The position numbers and the translations under genes are program-made. From Paralithodes platypus (lineage: Eukaryota; Arthropoda; Malacostraca; Decapoda; Lithodidae), in contig CM064573.1 in the NCBI GenBank assembly GCA_032716605.1, forward strand, positions 8,668,440 through 8,732,439: a stretch of 64,000 nucleotides of DNA, read 5' to 3'. Positions 1 to 10,015 of this stretch are shown here, piece after piece; within the stretch, counting starts at the first letter, position 1, and each line of letters starts with the position of its first letter. The notes beneath the pieces are model-generated. The model did no database searches. It was not told where the DNA came from and saw only the letters and a program-made list of their open reading frames with translations.

Positions 1-754
1 TTTGGTTCGTTACTAGTAAAGTTTAAAGTGAATGTTATCGTACGATGGTCGCTGTTACTGAATTCATCACCAACATTCAAATTCTCTATTAATTCTTCTT
101 TTGTTGCAAGTACAATGTCAAGAACGTTATTACCACGGTCGGTGTTCGAACAAATTGATAAAGCGAACTCTCTTGCAAGTTCGTATACAAGTCATGTCCG
201 GAGTGTGAAGTAAGAGTATCGCCCCACTCAGTCACAGGTAAATTAAAGTCGGCAAAAAATATGGTATCTTGTGAGTTACTTACATCTGCAATTTGTTCAT
301 AAATTTCTCGGTCAGTTTGCACTGATTGAGCTGGAGGTCTGTATATTAATGCAAGTATTATTTTTGTACCTTTATTATTCTGTATTAGCACAAAAGATGT
401 GTCGACGTTCACAGTTTGAGGTTTTGACAAGAGGGTCGGGTTAAGACTTTCTTTGATATAAAATAAAACGCCACCTCCATTTTTATTTATTCGGCTTTTC
501 TCAAACATTACATAACCGGGAAGTGAATACTCTGCTAAAAAGTCTCTATCTACTGTATTGAGCCAAGATTCTGTTATACCAATCAAATCATAATTTTCAG
601 TAAACACTAGTTCCTCTAAATCTGAAAATTTATTGCGTATGCTACGAGCGTTTGCATAGAAAACCTTTAAAGTTACGGTTTTAGAACTCACAGAACGTTC
701 TTTAATCAAATTTTTGGTTCTGATCGGATCTACATTTACATTCATGGCTGACAT
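1..754 (-). pseudogene. CR1-like retrotransposon ORF2, endonuclease domain (partial, frameshifted)
   Basis: The minus strand encodes the N-terminal apurinic-type endonuclease of a CR1-like non-LTR retrotransposon, the enzyme that nicks target DNA before target-primed reverse transcription. Reading from 754 downward I see NARSIRNKF, then LIGITESWL (metal-binding Glu), NGGGVLFYI, LALIYRPP and FADFNLPVTEW (GDFNLP-type motif). A one-base deletion just after FVRTPT near 140 shifts the frame. In the next frame the conserved SDHR motif appears near position 35. The RT should lie beyond the left edge. ORF1 lies immediately upstream (844-1009). Family assignment is by motif recognition, and the copy is not functional as read. 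Confidence 0.8.
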
Positions 755-843
755 CGGTCCTCGGTCGTTATCCCTGGCGGTTATGAATTTGGGTCATGTT
801 GGTGGAGCTTTATCCAAATTCGCGGTTCTTGACAGATTAGCAT

Positions 844-1009
844 TTAATTCCTTGGCAGGTTGCCGCCCTCGCTGTCTTCGGTCCTCCTTCCTGGTTGTCC
901 TGAGAGTCGATTTCTTCTCCGAAAATCCTTCACCGCATCGTTGAGAAGACGCCCAAAACGTGCTGCTCCCACCTGGTTCAGATGAACTCCATCGTCCGAA
1001 AACAATGGT
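844..1009 (-). pseudogene. CR1-like ORF1, C-terminal SGNH/esterase tail
   Basis: About 50 codons containing DDGVHLNQVGAARFGRLLND, which resembles the C-terminal Asp-x-x-His block of the SGNH (GDSL-type) hydrolase domain found in ORF1 of CR1-group retrotransposons. It is followed by a basic tail and a stop about 90 bases before the ORF2 methionine at 754, the normal ORF1-ORF2 order. The open frame extends further upstream, but that part is a shadow of the Harbinger transposase, so I take the real element to start at about 1009. The esterase call rests on one motif and on context. Confidence 0.6.
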
Positions 1010-1957
1010 AGTTGAAGAGGCGGTTGTCCCGGGAGAGGTTCCTTTGTGGATAGGGCTTCATCATCCAGTCCGAAGGGGGAATGCATCGTCCCCGACGATG
1101 AAGTAGGGCAGTGGCACGCCAGTGCCGGGGATGGGTTCAGGATCTGGTAGGCCAAGAGTTTTCTGTTCAAGGGCAGCACGAAGCGGTGTCCTGCCAAATA
1201 TCCCTGCATCTGAGCCACCCCCTCATGCCCCAACATCGACGTACAAGAAGCGGTAGTCAGCGTCGACGAGTGCCAGCAACACAACAGAGTGGAACCCCTT
1301 ATAGTTGTACCACATGGAACCACCTTTGGCGGGACACGGCATTGCAATGTGCTTGCCATCAAGTGCACCAATGGTGTGGTGGAAGTTCCATCGTTGGGAG
1401 AACTTGTTTGCCACTGCCTTCCATTCCTCCGGTGTGTTGGGGCAGGGCATCATCTCGTCCATATACTCACCTATGAGTGCCTCGCATGTCTCATACACAA
1501 CGTTTGATATGGTGTTGTGTGCCACACTGAAGCTGTACATGAGGCTCATATAGCTGTCACCGGTTGCCAGGAACCGCAGTGTTATGGCTAGTCGGAGGCC
1601 AGGTTCGAGTGCCGTCCGGTAAAATGTATCGTTCTTTTCAATGCGCTGCGCCACACGTCCTAGTACCTCCCGGACGACTGCAACATCCATCCGCATATAG
1701 TTTCTGTAGGCTGACCCATCCTCCTCGGCGAGTTCCTTCAGTAGCTGCTCATAAATACCAAAGGTTTTCTTACGGAGAAGCCAGTTCCGGACCCACATGC
1801 GAGGGGTTCTATTCTGCCTCCTTCTTTTCCTCAACAGCAGCTTGCAGATGGCTATATTTGTCAGTAGGTGGTAATTTTCCTGATTTAACTGAACCTGGAG
1901 TAAGCATAGATTCCGTGTCTGGTTCCTAGAGACTGTGGTGGACATGGTTGCGTGCAA
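1008..1957 (-). pseudogene. PIF/Harbinger-type (HARBI1-like) transposase, broken
   Basis: This resembles the DDE nuclease of PIF/Harbinger DNA transposons. The first 244 codons run through RVAQRIEKNDTFYRTALEPG, LRLAITLRFLATGDSY, IGALDGKHIAMPCP (first catalytic Asp) and LLALVDADYRFLYVDVGA (second Asp). An in-frame TGA follows VGA at about 1228. The same frame then resumes with SDAGIFG and PYFIVGDDAFPLRTG (third acidic block). A one-base loss near 1052 shifts the frame again, to MMKPYPQRNLSRD and NRLFNY. Homology stops abruptly at about 1008, where CR1 ORF1 begins. The missing C-terminus, the stop and the frameshift show it is dead. I could not identify terminal repeats. Confidence 0.82.
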
Positions 1958-2647
1958 CCGTGACAGTGGCTGAAGGTATACTGATGAGGCCCACCCTTTG
2001 GTGTAGCTTTTATATACCCCACCTTAAGTTGGTCGCCGTCGTTCGGGGTCATGCGGGCCGGGGTCGCCGTCCATACTGAAGGGGTCGCCGCCCATCGGCA
2101 CAGTAATGCATATTGACGCCGCCCTACCTCCTGTCGACGCCGTTCGTCGGGTCGTTGTCAACGCGCTACACCGCAGATCGGCACTCCAGCGGCGACCAAG
2201 GTCTCACATTCAGTCCTGCATGAGCGCCGCTCTACCCCGTCAGGTCGCCGTCAGGTGGCGTGGCCATCCATACTGCGTCCCGTCCAAACTCACCCCCCCA
2301 AATCCTTAAGCTCTCCGCCGAAGGTCGGCACTCCTGACCACGACTAAAGGACGTGGTCAGTCTTGGCTCAAGTCGGCATGGTGTGACGCCTGCTTAACTC
2401 CCCCAGACATATTATGTTCCAGTAAGTCCGAGGAGGCGGGAGCCCCAGGATCATTGCCACTGCCTCGCACTACACTCACAACAACACTGCGGCCGTTAGA
2501 ATTATCGCAGGAGGCTGAGGTTGCCACCAACGGTTTTATCGTATGGTAACTTATCGGACTTACTGAGCTCATATGACGCAAAATTGCGTCATAAACTTAT
2601 TGGAGAGGTATAGAGATAAGTTTTTGGTGGACTTATTCATATGACGC
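1958..2647. other. Noncoding flank with GGTCGCCGTC-like motifs and two short hairpins
   Basis: No gene seen. GGTCGCCGTC-like decamers recur between 2030 and 2260, possibly the upstream part of the Harbinger element. Two compact inverted repeats are present: CTGACCACG at 2334-2342 against 2352-2360, and ATGACGCA at 2573-2580 against 2585-2592. The second resembles the ATGACG motif repeated just before the gypsy LTR at 2641. Confidence 0.5.
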
Positions 2648-4825
2648 TGTTACGATCCAGGTTCTCAAAGACACAGGGCTCTTCAACATTGGACTAGATA
2701 ATGGCAAAATGCAACAACGGTAACACTAGATCCAACCCCTGCCTTAACACCTTACGAGCGGCCTATGCGGTTTATTTATGTGTACCGCACAGCGGGGTGT
2801 TTTTAGCCAAAATAGGGCTGTTTACGTGATCATTTTCATGCCTAAATAAGACCCAGAACGTAAAACAAGTACCTATCCCTGAAAGGGCATAAACAGAGCT
2901 TTCGAATGACACCATAACGATCCTTGTATGATGGACAGTTTTCTTGCAATAACCGTGCAACGCGAGTGCAAAAAGCAGGTAATTCGGTACTTTCAGTACA
3001 TAATTGAGTATGTAGCGAGAGGGAGCTGAGATTTGTGTCAGTAGGTTCGCCGCGGTGGTCTGGAGCAGTCATACGCTCGCTAGTCTCCTGCCACCACTTG
3101 TCTCTCTCTCTCAGCCACATTACGTGCTGAAATTGCCACTCGAGTTATGTCGAGCGCCGCCACATAGTCCAGCTTTATTTAACTCGACTTATGTTGCTCG
3201 CCGCTAAATAAGGGTTAAACACTGGAAAACAAAACACCATTACCGCCCTGAGTCGTGCCTGGACAATGAGGTATCCTATGACTCGGTAACTGGTGCACAC
3301 ACACTAGGCTGACTCTCGATGAAACAGCCTATTCTCAAACAGTAAAAGATTTCTCGATTAGGTTACACAAAGAAAAGATAGTTAACGTGATTAATGAACG
3401 TTACGGTAGATACTCAAATAACTGGCACTCCTGTATTAAAGAAAGTGCAATGCTAGTCCTGCAACATCAACTGGAAACTTCTGAAATAAGTCTGATGCTG
3501 GGAAGATGTTCGTAAAGAATCTTGAACAATAATAATGCAGAATACGGGTCACAATAAATACTAGGACATATAGTAATAATAGGCAGGCGAATAATAAAGA
3601 CTGCGCAAAGGTAGTAATGCTCGACAACTAAAGAAATGCTTTGTGACACAACGCAACAGCCTACTAGGGTTGTGCAACTCAACAACAACCTCGGCTCAAA
3701 AGTGCAGTGAATAATAATGTTGCATACATATAATAATGGGGGCTTATCTCTAACCAGTGTCTGCTCAGTTAATAAAGTCTAGCTGGGGTATCAAGGCAGG
3801 GCAACAATGGGCGAGCATGCGGCTCGTAGCCTAACGTTGTCTGAAGGTGGTATAATGACGATTACGTTATTTGACGGGGATGCTCTCTTGATAAATCTAG
3901 GTCTCTAGTACCTAGTTCTATCCTGGCGATCCCTCAGAAGTCAACACAAAGAGGCAGCACTATGTTGTGAGGGATAGGCTATGGCCCTCTCACACCACAG
4001 CGCTGTGCTCGCAAAGTAAACCCACCCGAAGACAACTTAGGCTCCCACAGTACCTGTCGATGTCGTGCAGGGCTTAGCTAACACTGCACACATCGGAGAC
4101 AACAACACAGTAACCTTACCCCTAGTCTAGCTTTAGATAACCAAGCAGAATCACTCAACACCTTGCCAGAGAGACATATACCGGTCTACAAACTTCCCGA
4201 GAGAGGACACATACGGAAAAGTCCGTCTCTCCAAACCTCAATAAAGCCTAATACCTCCTTAATCTAATACATGGAAATATCTGAGAGCTTCGCGTACAAT
4301 ATGACTGGCCGACGGTGAACGTCTATGCTGAAACCAGAAGGGATGTTGAGTTTAATAAAGATTAGAGAATGAGAAAGGAGAAGTCGAGAGAGAGAAATAG
4401 TATGCAAAGTGGCGAGTATGGGGGACAGAATTGCAAAGGATGTAGGCGATACGCGTGTCAGGCAAGCTCTGAGCTGGTAAAGAACACGAGGCCGCGATGG
4501 GAAGGGACTAGTTGACCACCCGGCCGCCAACGCCGTCAGCGCCCAAGCGAGCCGCGTCATAGCTCACCCCGCTGCAAGGTGTACTCCCTCACCCTCTCTC
4601 GCTCGCCTCCCACACAAGCAACATTTATATTATAGCGAATATAAAATATAAGGCGCGGTCACAGACCAAAACAAAGACCATTTCTAGACTGTCTGTGGCA
4701 ACACGACACTAATTACATAAAGCAGATCATTCTAGGACAACTGTAGCTCATCCCCCCATCCTGGCAAGCGCTAGCGAGCTGCAATGCCCCACGCAACCAT
4801 TCTGCTAACGCCGGGAGGCGTCACA
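2648..4825 (-). repeat. Gypsy 3' LTR, with an inserted TTAA element
   Basis: Matches 11066-12769 almost base for base once 2748-3218 is removed. It starts TGTTACGATCC and ends GTCACA on the plus strand, so it reads TGTGACGCC...GTAACA in element orientation. A run of eight C (G on the element strand) at about 4826-4833 directly abuts it and is the likely polypurine tract. Confidence 0.9.
2744..3218. mobile_element. TTAA-flanked nonautonomous element, family B copy 1
   Basis: A 467-base insert between two TTAA copies (2744-2747 and 3215-3218). The other LTR has the uninterrupted sequence with a single TTAA, so this is a filled/empty-site pair. TTAA duplication and ends related to TTAACCCTTA are typical of piggyBac-type MITEs. 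It contains no transposase. Confidence 0.88.
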
Positions 4826-5245
4826 CCCCCCCCAAGATATGGGACACTCAACCATGAGCCCATATTTGAACAGGCAGAATGTCGCTAGAATCTGCCACTC
4901 CTAACCACTCTGCCACTCATGGAATGCAAGCTCAGTCTCCTCCAAAAAAATACAACAACATTTATATATAAACAAAAATCTTAACACCCTTCCCAAATAT
5001 AATACATTAATTCATAACATTGTGCTCCCAGAGCGAGCTTTAAGAAGCACAGCCTACTGAGGGAAAATCATCTGCACTCAGTACTCAGCTACAATATTAT
5101 CTTAAAATTAATTATAAAAAAGAAAGAGTTTTTATTTAATTTTTCATATTTTATTTTAATGTTGTTTTTGGCGGCTACTATAGATGTAGCCTAATTTTCT
5201 TCTAAACAAAGCCAACAACTCCTGCCCTGCGACCCTACGCTGATG
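4826..5245 (-). other. Gypsy 3' untranslated region and polypurine tract
   Basis: Lies between the pol stop and the 3' LTR. It holds the C8/G8 run next to the LTR and AT-rich sequence. No coding potential seen. Confidence 0.6.
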
Positions 5246-8200
5246 CTACACACACGAGCCAACAAGCACCAGCGCAAAAATACACCGCGAGCCAAGACAG
5301 GAGGCTATACCAACATACTGTGGTAGCCTACCCGGATCCTCCACCCGCGACAAACAGTCCGCAATCACATTCTCACAACCAGCAATATGGCGAATGTCTA
5401 AGTTGTACTCTTGCAACATGAGCGACCATCTGGTCAGCCTCATATTCCGGTTGTGGAATTGATTGAGGAATTTAAGCGGGTGGTGGTCGGTATACACTAC
5501 CACGACTGGCCCATAGGCAGGAACATAGACCTCAAAGTGTCTGAGCGCTAACACGATTGCCAGCAGTTCCTTTTCAACATCCGAATAGTTTTTCTGTGCT
5601 GAATTAAATTTCTTTGAAAAGAAACTGACTGGATGCTCAAGACCTTCCTCGTCTGTCTGCAAAAGTACGGCACCAGCCCCTACTCCGCTGGCATCAGTCG
5701 TCAACTGAAATGGTCGTTCAAAGTCCGGGGCCCTGAGGATAGGGTGAGTGCATAAAAGGTGTTTAACTACTCGAAACGCCTGCTCACACTCAGGTGCCCA
5801 GCGGAACTTTTTATCTTTGGCTAGTAGATCTGTCAAAGGAGCTAACACAGTAGAATAGCCTCTTATAAAGAGGCGGTAATACCCAATCATGCCCAAAAAT
5901 CTCATGATCTGCCGCTTGGTGATCGGCCTGGGGAACAAGTCGATAGCCTGTATCTTCTGTTGGGGCGGGCTCACCTTGCCCAGATTAACCACCAAGCCTG
6001 CTTTACTAAGTTGACTAAATAAGGCTTCTATGTGCTCACAGTGACTTTGGAAATCGTTGTCATAAATGATCACGTCATCAAGGTAGACAGTACAGTTTGG
6101 GATGTCTGCTACGATGTCGTTCATTAAGCTCTGGAAAGTGGCCGGTGCATTTTTCAGACCATATGGCATCACGTTGCAACGGTAAGTACTGCCATCCACC
6201 ACAAACCCGCACACCTCTTTAGCCCGCTCAGGCAGTGGTACTTGCCAGTAGCCTTTGACGAGGTCTACCTTGGTCAAGTACCTTGCTTTCCCGATCTTAT
6301 CCACATTGTCATCCACCAGGGGAAGAGGATATGCGTTGGTGGGGGTCAACCCGTTCAACCGCCTAAAGTCAATGCAGAACCGAACTTTTCCATCAGGTTT
6401 GGGCTGCAGAGTGACAGGAGAAGTCCGCCGTACTGCCCCCTTCTCGATCAAGCCTCTCGCCAGCATATACTCCAGCTCATCCCTGAGCGCTGGGAGTTTA
6501 ATGGGTGGCACCCGATAAGGTATCGACTTGAAGGGGGGGTGCTCTCCTACATCGATGTCATGCACCGCTTGAGTAGTGAGGCCTGGGTGCTCGGCAAATA
6601 CAGTGGGGTATGAATCGAACAGGCGCTGCACTGCCACCTGCTGTTCCTCCGGCAGGTGCGCCAGAGCATCATGCGCACATTGGCCCGAATTCCCCGCCCA
6701 CTGATCAACCGAGACATGACAATCCCAGTTATCATCCACCTGATCATTGCTGCCCCCCTCTCCTTCTCCACCATGACCGCAGCAGGTCAACACAGGGACA
6801 GCTTGTGACTCAGGTGGGCGCCTCACATATTCCTTCAACAAATTAATGTGGCATAGTTGGTTACGCTTCTTCCGGTCTTGAGTGGCAACGAGGTAATCTA
6901 GATCGGAGATCTTTGACACCACCCGATAAGGCCCAGCGTACTTGGCAGCCAGAGGATGACCTGCCAAAGGCAACAGGACCAACACCTCTTGACCTACCTG
7001 AAACTCCCGGAGTTTCGCCTTAGTATCGTACCTGTCCTTCATACGGGCCTGCGAACTCACCAAATTACGCCCGGCCAGCTCCAGACTTCTAAGCATTCTC
7101 TCTCTGCTCTCGAGGACGTATCTCAACATAGAACATGGCTTAGCGGTACCCTCCCAAATCTTCTTCACCATGTGGATAGGGCCCCTCACCTGATGCCCGA
7201 AAACAAGCTCATTCGGACTGAAACCGAGACTCTCTCCAGGTACTTCTCTTGCCGCGAACAAAACATACGGCAGACCAAGTTCCCAATCCTTTCCGTTCTC
7301 TGCGCAATAACATCGAAGCATGCTTTTCAGCGTGGCGTGCCACCTCTCCAACACCCCTTGACTCTCCGGGTGATACGCAGAAGAGACGACAGTGCTGATG
7401 CCATGCTGAATCGTAGTTTGTTTGAACAGATTAGATGTAAAATTAGAACCTTGGTCCGATTGCACCTCTTGCGGGTAACCATACCGCGAGCAATACAAGA
7501 GCAGGTTCCGGACAACAGTTTTCGCCGTGCCATTTCTCATTGGATATGCATCAGGATAACGAGTGGCCACATCCATGATAGTTAATAGAAATTTATTACC
7601 GGCACTAGTAGGGGTTAGGGGTCCGACCATATCAATGATGACCTTACTGAAGGGCGGTCCACTGACAGGAATGGGGTGCAACGGGGCTCTCGGGATTGTT
7701 TGGTTAGGTTTTCCAACCCTCTGGCATGTATGACACCTTGCTATCCAGGTTACCACCTGCCCCTTCAACCCCGGCCACCAAAACAATTTTTCTAAAGCCG
7801 CCACCGTTTTTCTCACCCCTAGATGTCCTGCCAGTGGTATGTCATGCGCCAACCTCAGTAGGCTATCCCTGCACTCCCGTGGCACCACCAACTGGTCCAC
7901 TACTCCGGACCCCTTTTGCCAACTACATTTAGGGTCTTTAAAACGCCTATAGAGGATGCCTTCTAAATAAAAAAAATCTCCTGGCTGTGTATCACCGTCC
8001 TCGTCGAGCTCTACAGCTCCATTATCACACGTTTGGAGCTCAGGGTCCTCTAGTTGCAACCAACGTATATCTGAGGGTACCAAGCAATCTAACTGCTCCC
8101 GGAGCAATGCATGACCTTCCCCGATACTGGGCTGCTCCCTCTGTCTCTCTCGATGTACATAACGTTGCTGTCGTGGAGACTCGTCATGCCCAGCCTCGTC

Positions 8201-9205
8201 ACTCTCGATGACAGGCCCAGGGGCTACTCCTGAATTAAGTAATGGTGCTAATACTGAATCACCCAGGAGAGCCGCCGAGTCAAAACTCTTAAAACCAACT
8301 CCAGCTTTAGCCTCCTCCTGTTGATCGTTCCTCCGCTGGTCTGAAGACGGAGGACTAGGCTGTGACACTTTAGCTGCCCGAGCTCGGGTGACAACACATG
8401 CCATGGGTTGTGTCTGGCACCGCTCGACCCACTCTTGCTCTTCCCTACTCACGTCGGCCGGCCTCTCGGCAACGACTAAGGGTAGAACCTCAGAAGCGGG
8501 CATTGCAAAGTCGTTGCCGAGAAGAAGGTCGACGCCCTCCACTGGCAGTTTCTCCACAATCCCGACATCCAATTCACGTGCCACGCCATCCACCTCCAAC
8601 TCCAACCGCACCAGCGGGTATGACCGAGTTGCATTAATACCCTGCACCACCACCACCCGAGCCGCGTTTATAGGGTAGCCAGTCAAGTTTTTCATCAGAG
8701 TCTGGGAAGCACCTGTATCACGCAAGACCTCTACTCCATGCTTGCGCCCCGCCCACATCACGCAACCCCGCCCTCTATGGTCGCAAAAAACATCCTGAGC
8801 AGGGTTCGAGCCTCCCAGGTGCTTCTGCATTGGCTGTGCCTCAGCCTCTGACAAACTGCCCTGGGCAAACTCAGATGACTTCGGAGACACACCAATGTTG
8901 GAGGCCAAAGACACAACTGCTGTAGGTGGTTTGCTAGGACAGACTCTTGCAAAGTGCCCCTTTTTATGACAATGATAACACTCCAACTCCCCTTTGGGCT
9001 TCCCTTGGTACTGGGAAGGGCCCGGCCCCTTCTTAAATGGGACGGTGCTAGTCTTGTGGTCAGTCTTGGTATCATGGCTCTTGTACTTGTTTGCATAAGG
9101 TATATCACTAACTCGGGGGGGTGGGGCGTCACGCCCCTTGTTACCTGCCTCACTACGCTGGGCAGACCCGCACCCACGAATTAGTGATAGCCGGAGGTCA
9201 GCCAT
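5246..9205 (-). CDS. pol: Gypsy pol polyprotein: CCHC, protease, integrase, RT, RNase H
   Basis: A 1319-codon open frame. CCHC knuckle at residues 76-89 (CYHCHKKGHFARVC). Protease DTGA at 163-166. Integrase zinc site H454, H461, C491, C494, with catalytic D525, D584 and E620 (IIDMVGPL, QSDQGSNF, HPESQGVLE). RT follows, with PYRVPP near 897, D981, and YLDD at 1041-1044. RNase H acidic residues are D1171, E1211 or E1213, D1240 and D1283. Integrase lies before RT in one uninterrupted frame, so the order is not an assembly join of two elements. After LVVNL (about 1075) the usual block with KC.F and YLG is missing and the frame resumes in KIQAID, which suggests an internal in-frame deletion in the RT palm/connection. 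The first Met is probably not a true start: upstream residues KTLQEAAE continue the gag protein in the same frame. Confidence 0.92.
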   Translation of the reverse strand: MADLRLSLIRGCGSAQRSEAGNKGRDAPPPRVSDIPYANKYKSHDTKTDHKTSTVPFKKGPGPSQYQGKPKGELECYHCHKKGHFARVCPSKPPTAVVSLASNIGVSPKSSEFAQGSLSEAEAQPMQKHLGGSNPAQDVFCDHRGRGCVMWAGRKHGVEVLRDTGASQTLMKNLTGYPINAARVVVVQGINATRSYPLVRLELEVDGVARELDVGIVEKLPVEGVDLLLGNDFAMPASEVLPLVVAERPADVSREEQEWVERCQTQPMACVVTRARAAKVSQPSPPSSDQRRNDQQEEAKAGVGFKSFDSAALLGDSVLAPLLNSGVAPGPVIESDEAGHDESPRQQRYVHRERQREQPSIGEGHALLREQLDCLVPSDIRWLQLEDPELQTCDNGAVELDEDGDTQPGDFFYLEGILYRRFKDPKCSWQKGSGVVDQLVVPRECRDSLLRLAHDIPLAGHLGVRKTVAALEKLFWWPGLKGQVVTWIARCHTCQRVGKPNQTIPRAPLHPIPVSGPPFSKVIIDMVGPLTPTSAGNKFLLTIMDVATRYPDAYPMRNGTAKTVVRNLLLYCSRYGYPQEVQSDQGSNFTSNLFKQTTIQHGISTVVSSAYHPESQGVLERWHATLKSMLRCYCAENGKDWELGLPYVLFAAREVPGESLGFSPNELVFGHQVRGPIHMVKKIWEGTAKPCSMLRYVLESRERMLRSLELAGRNLVSSQARMKDRYDTKAKLREFQVGQEVLVLLPLAGHPLAAKYAGPYRVVSKISDLDYLVATQDRKKRNQLCHINLLKEYVRRPPESQAVPVLTCCGHGGEGEGGSNDQVDDNWDCHVSVDQWAGNSGQCAHDALAHLPEEQQVAVQRLFDSYPTVFAEHPGLTTQAVHDIDVGEHPPFKSIPYRVPPIKLPALRDELEYMLARGLIEKGAVRRTSPVTLQPKPDGKVRFCIDFRRLNGLTPTNAYPLPLVDDNVDKIGKARYLTKVDLVKGYWQVPLPERAKEVCGFVVDGSTYRCNVMPYGLKNAPATFQSLMNDIVADIPNCTVYLDDVIIYDNDFQSHCEHIEALFSQLSKAGLVVNLGKVSPPQQKIQAIDLFPRPITKRQIMRFLGMIGYYRLFIRGYSTVLAPLTDLLAKDKKFRWAPECEQAFRVVKHLLCTHPILRAPDFERPFQLTTDASGVGAGAVLLQTDEEGLEHPVSFFSKKFNSAQKNYSDVEKELLAIVLALRHFEVYVPAYGPVVVVYTDHHPLKFLNQFHNRNMRLTRWSLMLQEYNLDIRHIAGCENVIADCLSRVEDPGRLPQYVGIASCLGSRCIFALVLVGSCV

Positions 9206-9206
9206 C

Positions 9207-9528
9207 TCAGCTGCCTCCTGTAGAGTTTTTGGTTGCTTTTCTTTCAGGTTTAACGTCAGGTCGCCGCCCGTGCATTATTTTGAAAAACTGCTCTAAAAGC
9301 ACTAATTGTTTAATGTCGTCAAACGTAGTAGCTTTCTCCGACCTCAGCCAATTCCCAAAAGCATCGGACAGCTCCCGGGCATGTTCCAAAAAGGTGCTCT
9401 CCCGACCCTTGGTAACACCCCGGAACTTCAACCTGTACGTCTCTGGTTGTAGTTCGTATGCTCTCAGGACAGCCTCCTTGAGTTCCTCATAGATAATACA
9501 CGACTCTATAGGCAACGCATCGTAGGCT
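9207..9528 (-). pseudogene. gag: Gypsy gag, SCAN-like capsid C-terminal half
   Basis: Encodes YEELKEAVLRAYELQPETYR, KFRGVTKG, FLEHARELSDAFGNWLRSE and IKQLVLLEQFFK. This pattern closely matches the SCAN domain and the related capsid of Gmr1-like gypsy elements. The frame shifts by one base near 9262-9270. In the other frame KEKQPKTLQEAAEMAD continues straight into pol, so gag and pol were probably one frame before an indel. The N-terminal half is separated by a TTAA element at 9529-10015. Across that insert the two halves are in the same frame if one TTAA is counted. Confidence 0.8.
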
Positions 9529-10015
9529 TTAACACCTTACGAGCGGCCTATGCGGTTTATTTATGTGTACCGCCCAGCGGGGTGTTTTTAGCCAAAATAG
9601 GGCTGTTTACGTGATCATTTCATGCCTAAATAAGACCCAGAACGTAAAACAAGTATCTATCCCTGAAAGGGCATAAACAGAGCTTTCGAATGACACCATA
9701 ACGATCCTTGTATGATGGATAGTTTTCTTGCAATAACCGTGCAACGCGAGTGCAAAAAGCAGGTAATTCGGTACTTTCGGTACATAATTGAGTATGTAGC
9801 GAGTGAGAGAGGGAGGAGGGACCTGAGATTTGTGTCAGTAGGTTCGCCGCGGTGGTCTGGAGCAGTCATACGCTCGCTAGTCTCCTGCCACCACTTGTCT
9901 CTCTCTCTCAGCCACATTACGTGCTGAAATTGCCACTCGAGTTATGTCGAGCGCCGCCACATAGTCCAGCTTTATTTAACTCGACTTAAGTGGTGAGCCG
10001 CTTTTTAAGGGTTAA
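9529..10015. mobile_element. TTAA-flanked nonautonomous element, family B copy 2
   Basis: Nearly identical to 2748-3214 and in the same orientation, flanked by TTAA at 9529-9532 and 10012-10015. It splits the gypsy capsid coding sequence. An extra short GAGAGAGGGAGG stretch and a few substitutions separate it from copy 1. Confidence 0.88.

Noticed and set aside
4264..4560. 98-codon minus-strand frame, repeated at 12207-12503
   Set aside because: It lies wholly in the gypsy LTR and is a chance frame conserved only because the LTRs are young.
5246..9205. Copia-type element, judged from domain order
   Set aside because: RT (YLDD context, gypsy fingers), H2C2 integrase and RNase H motifs are Ty3/gypsy. 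Only the order is copia-like.
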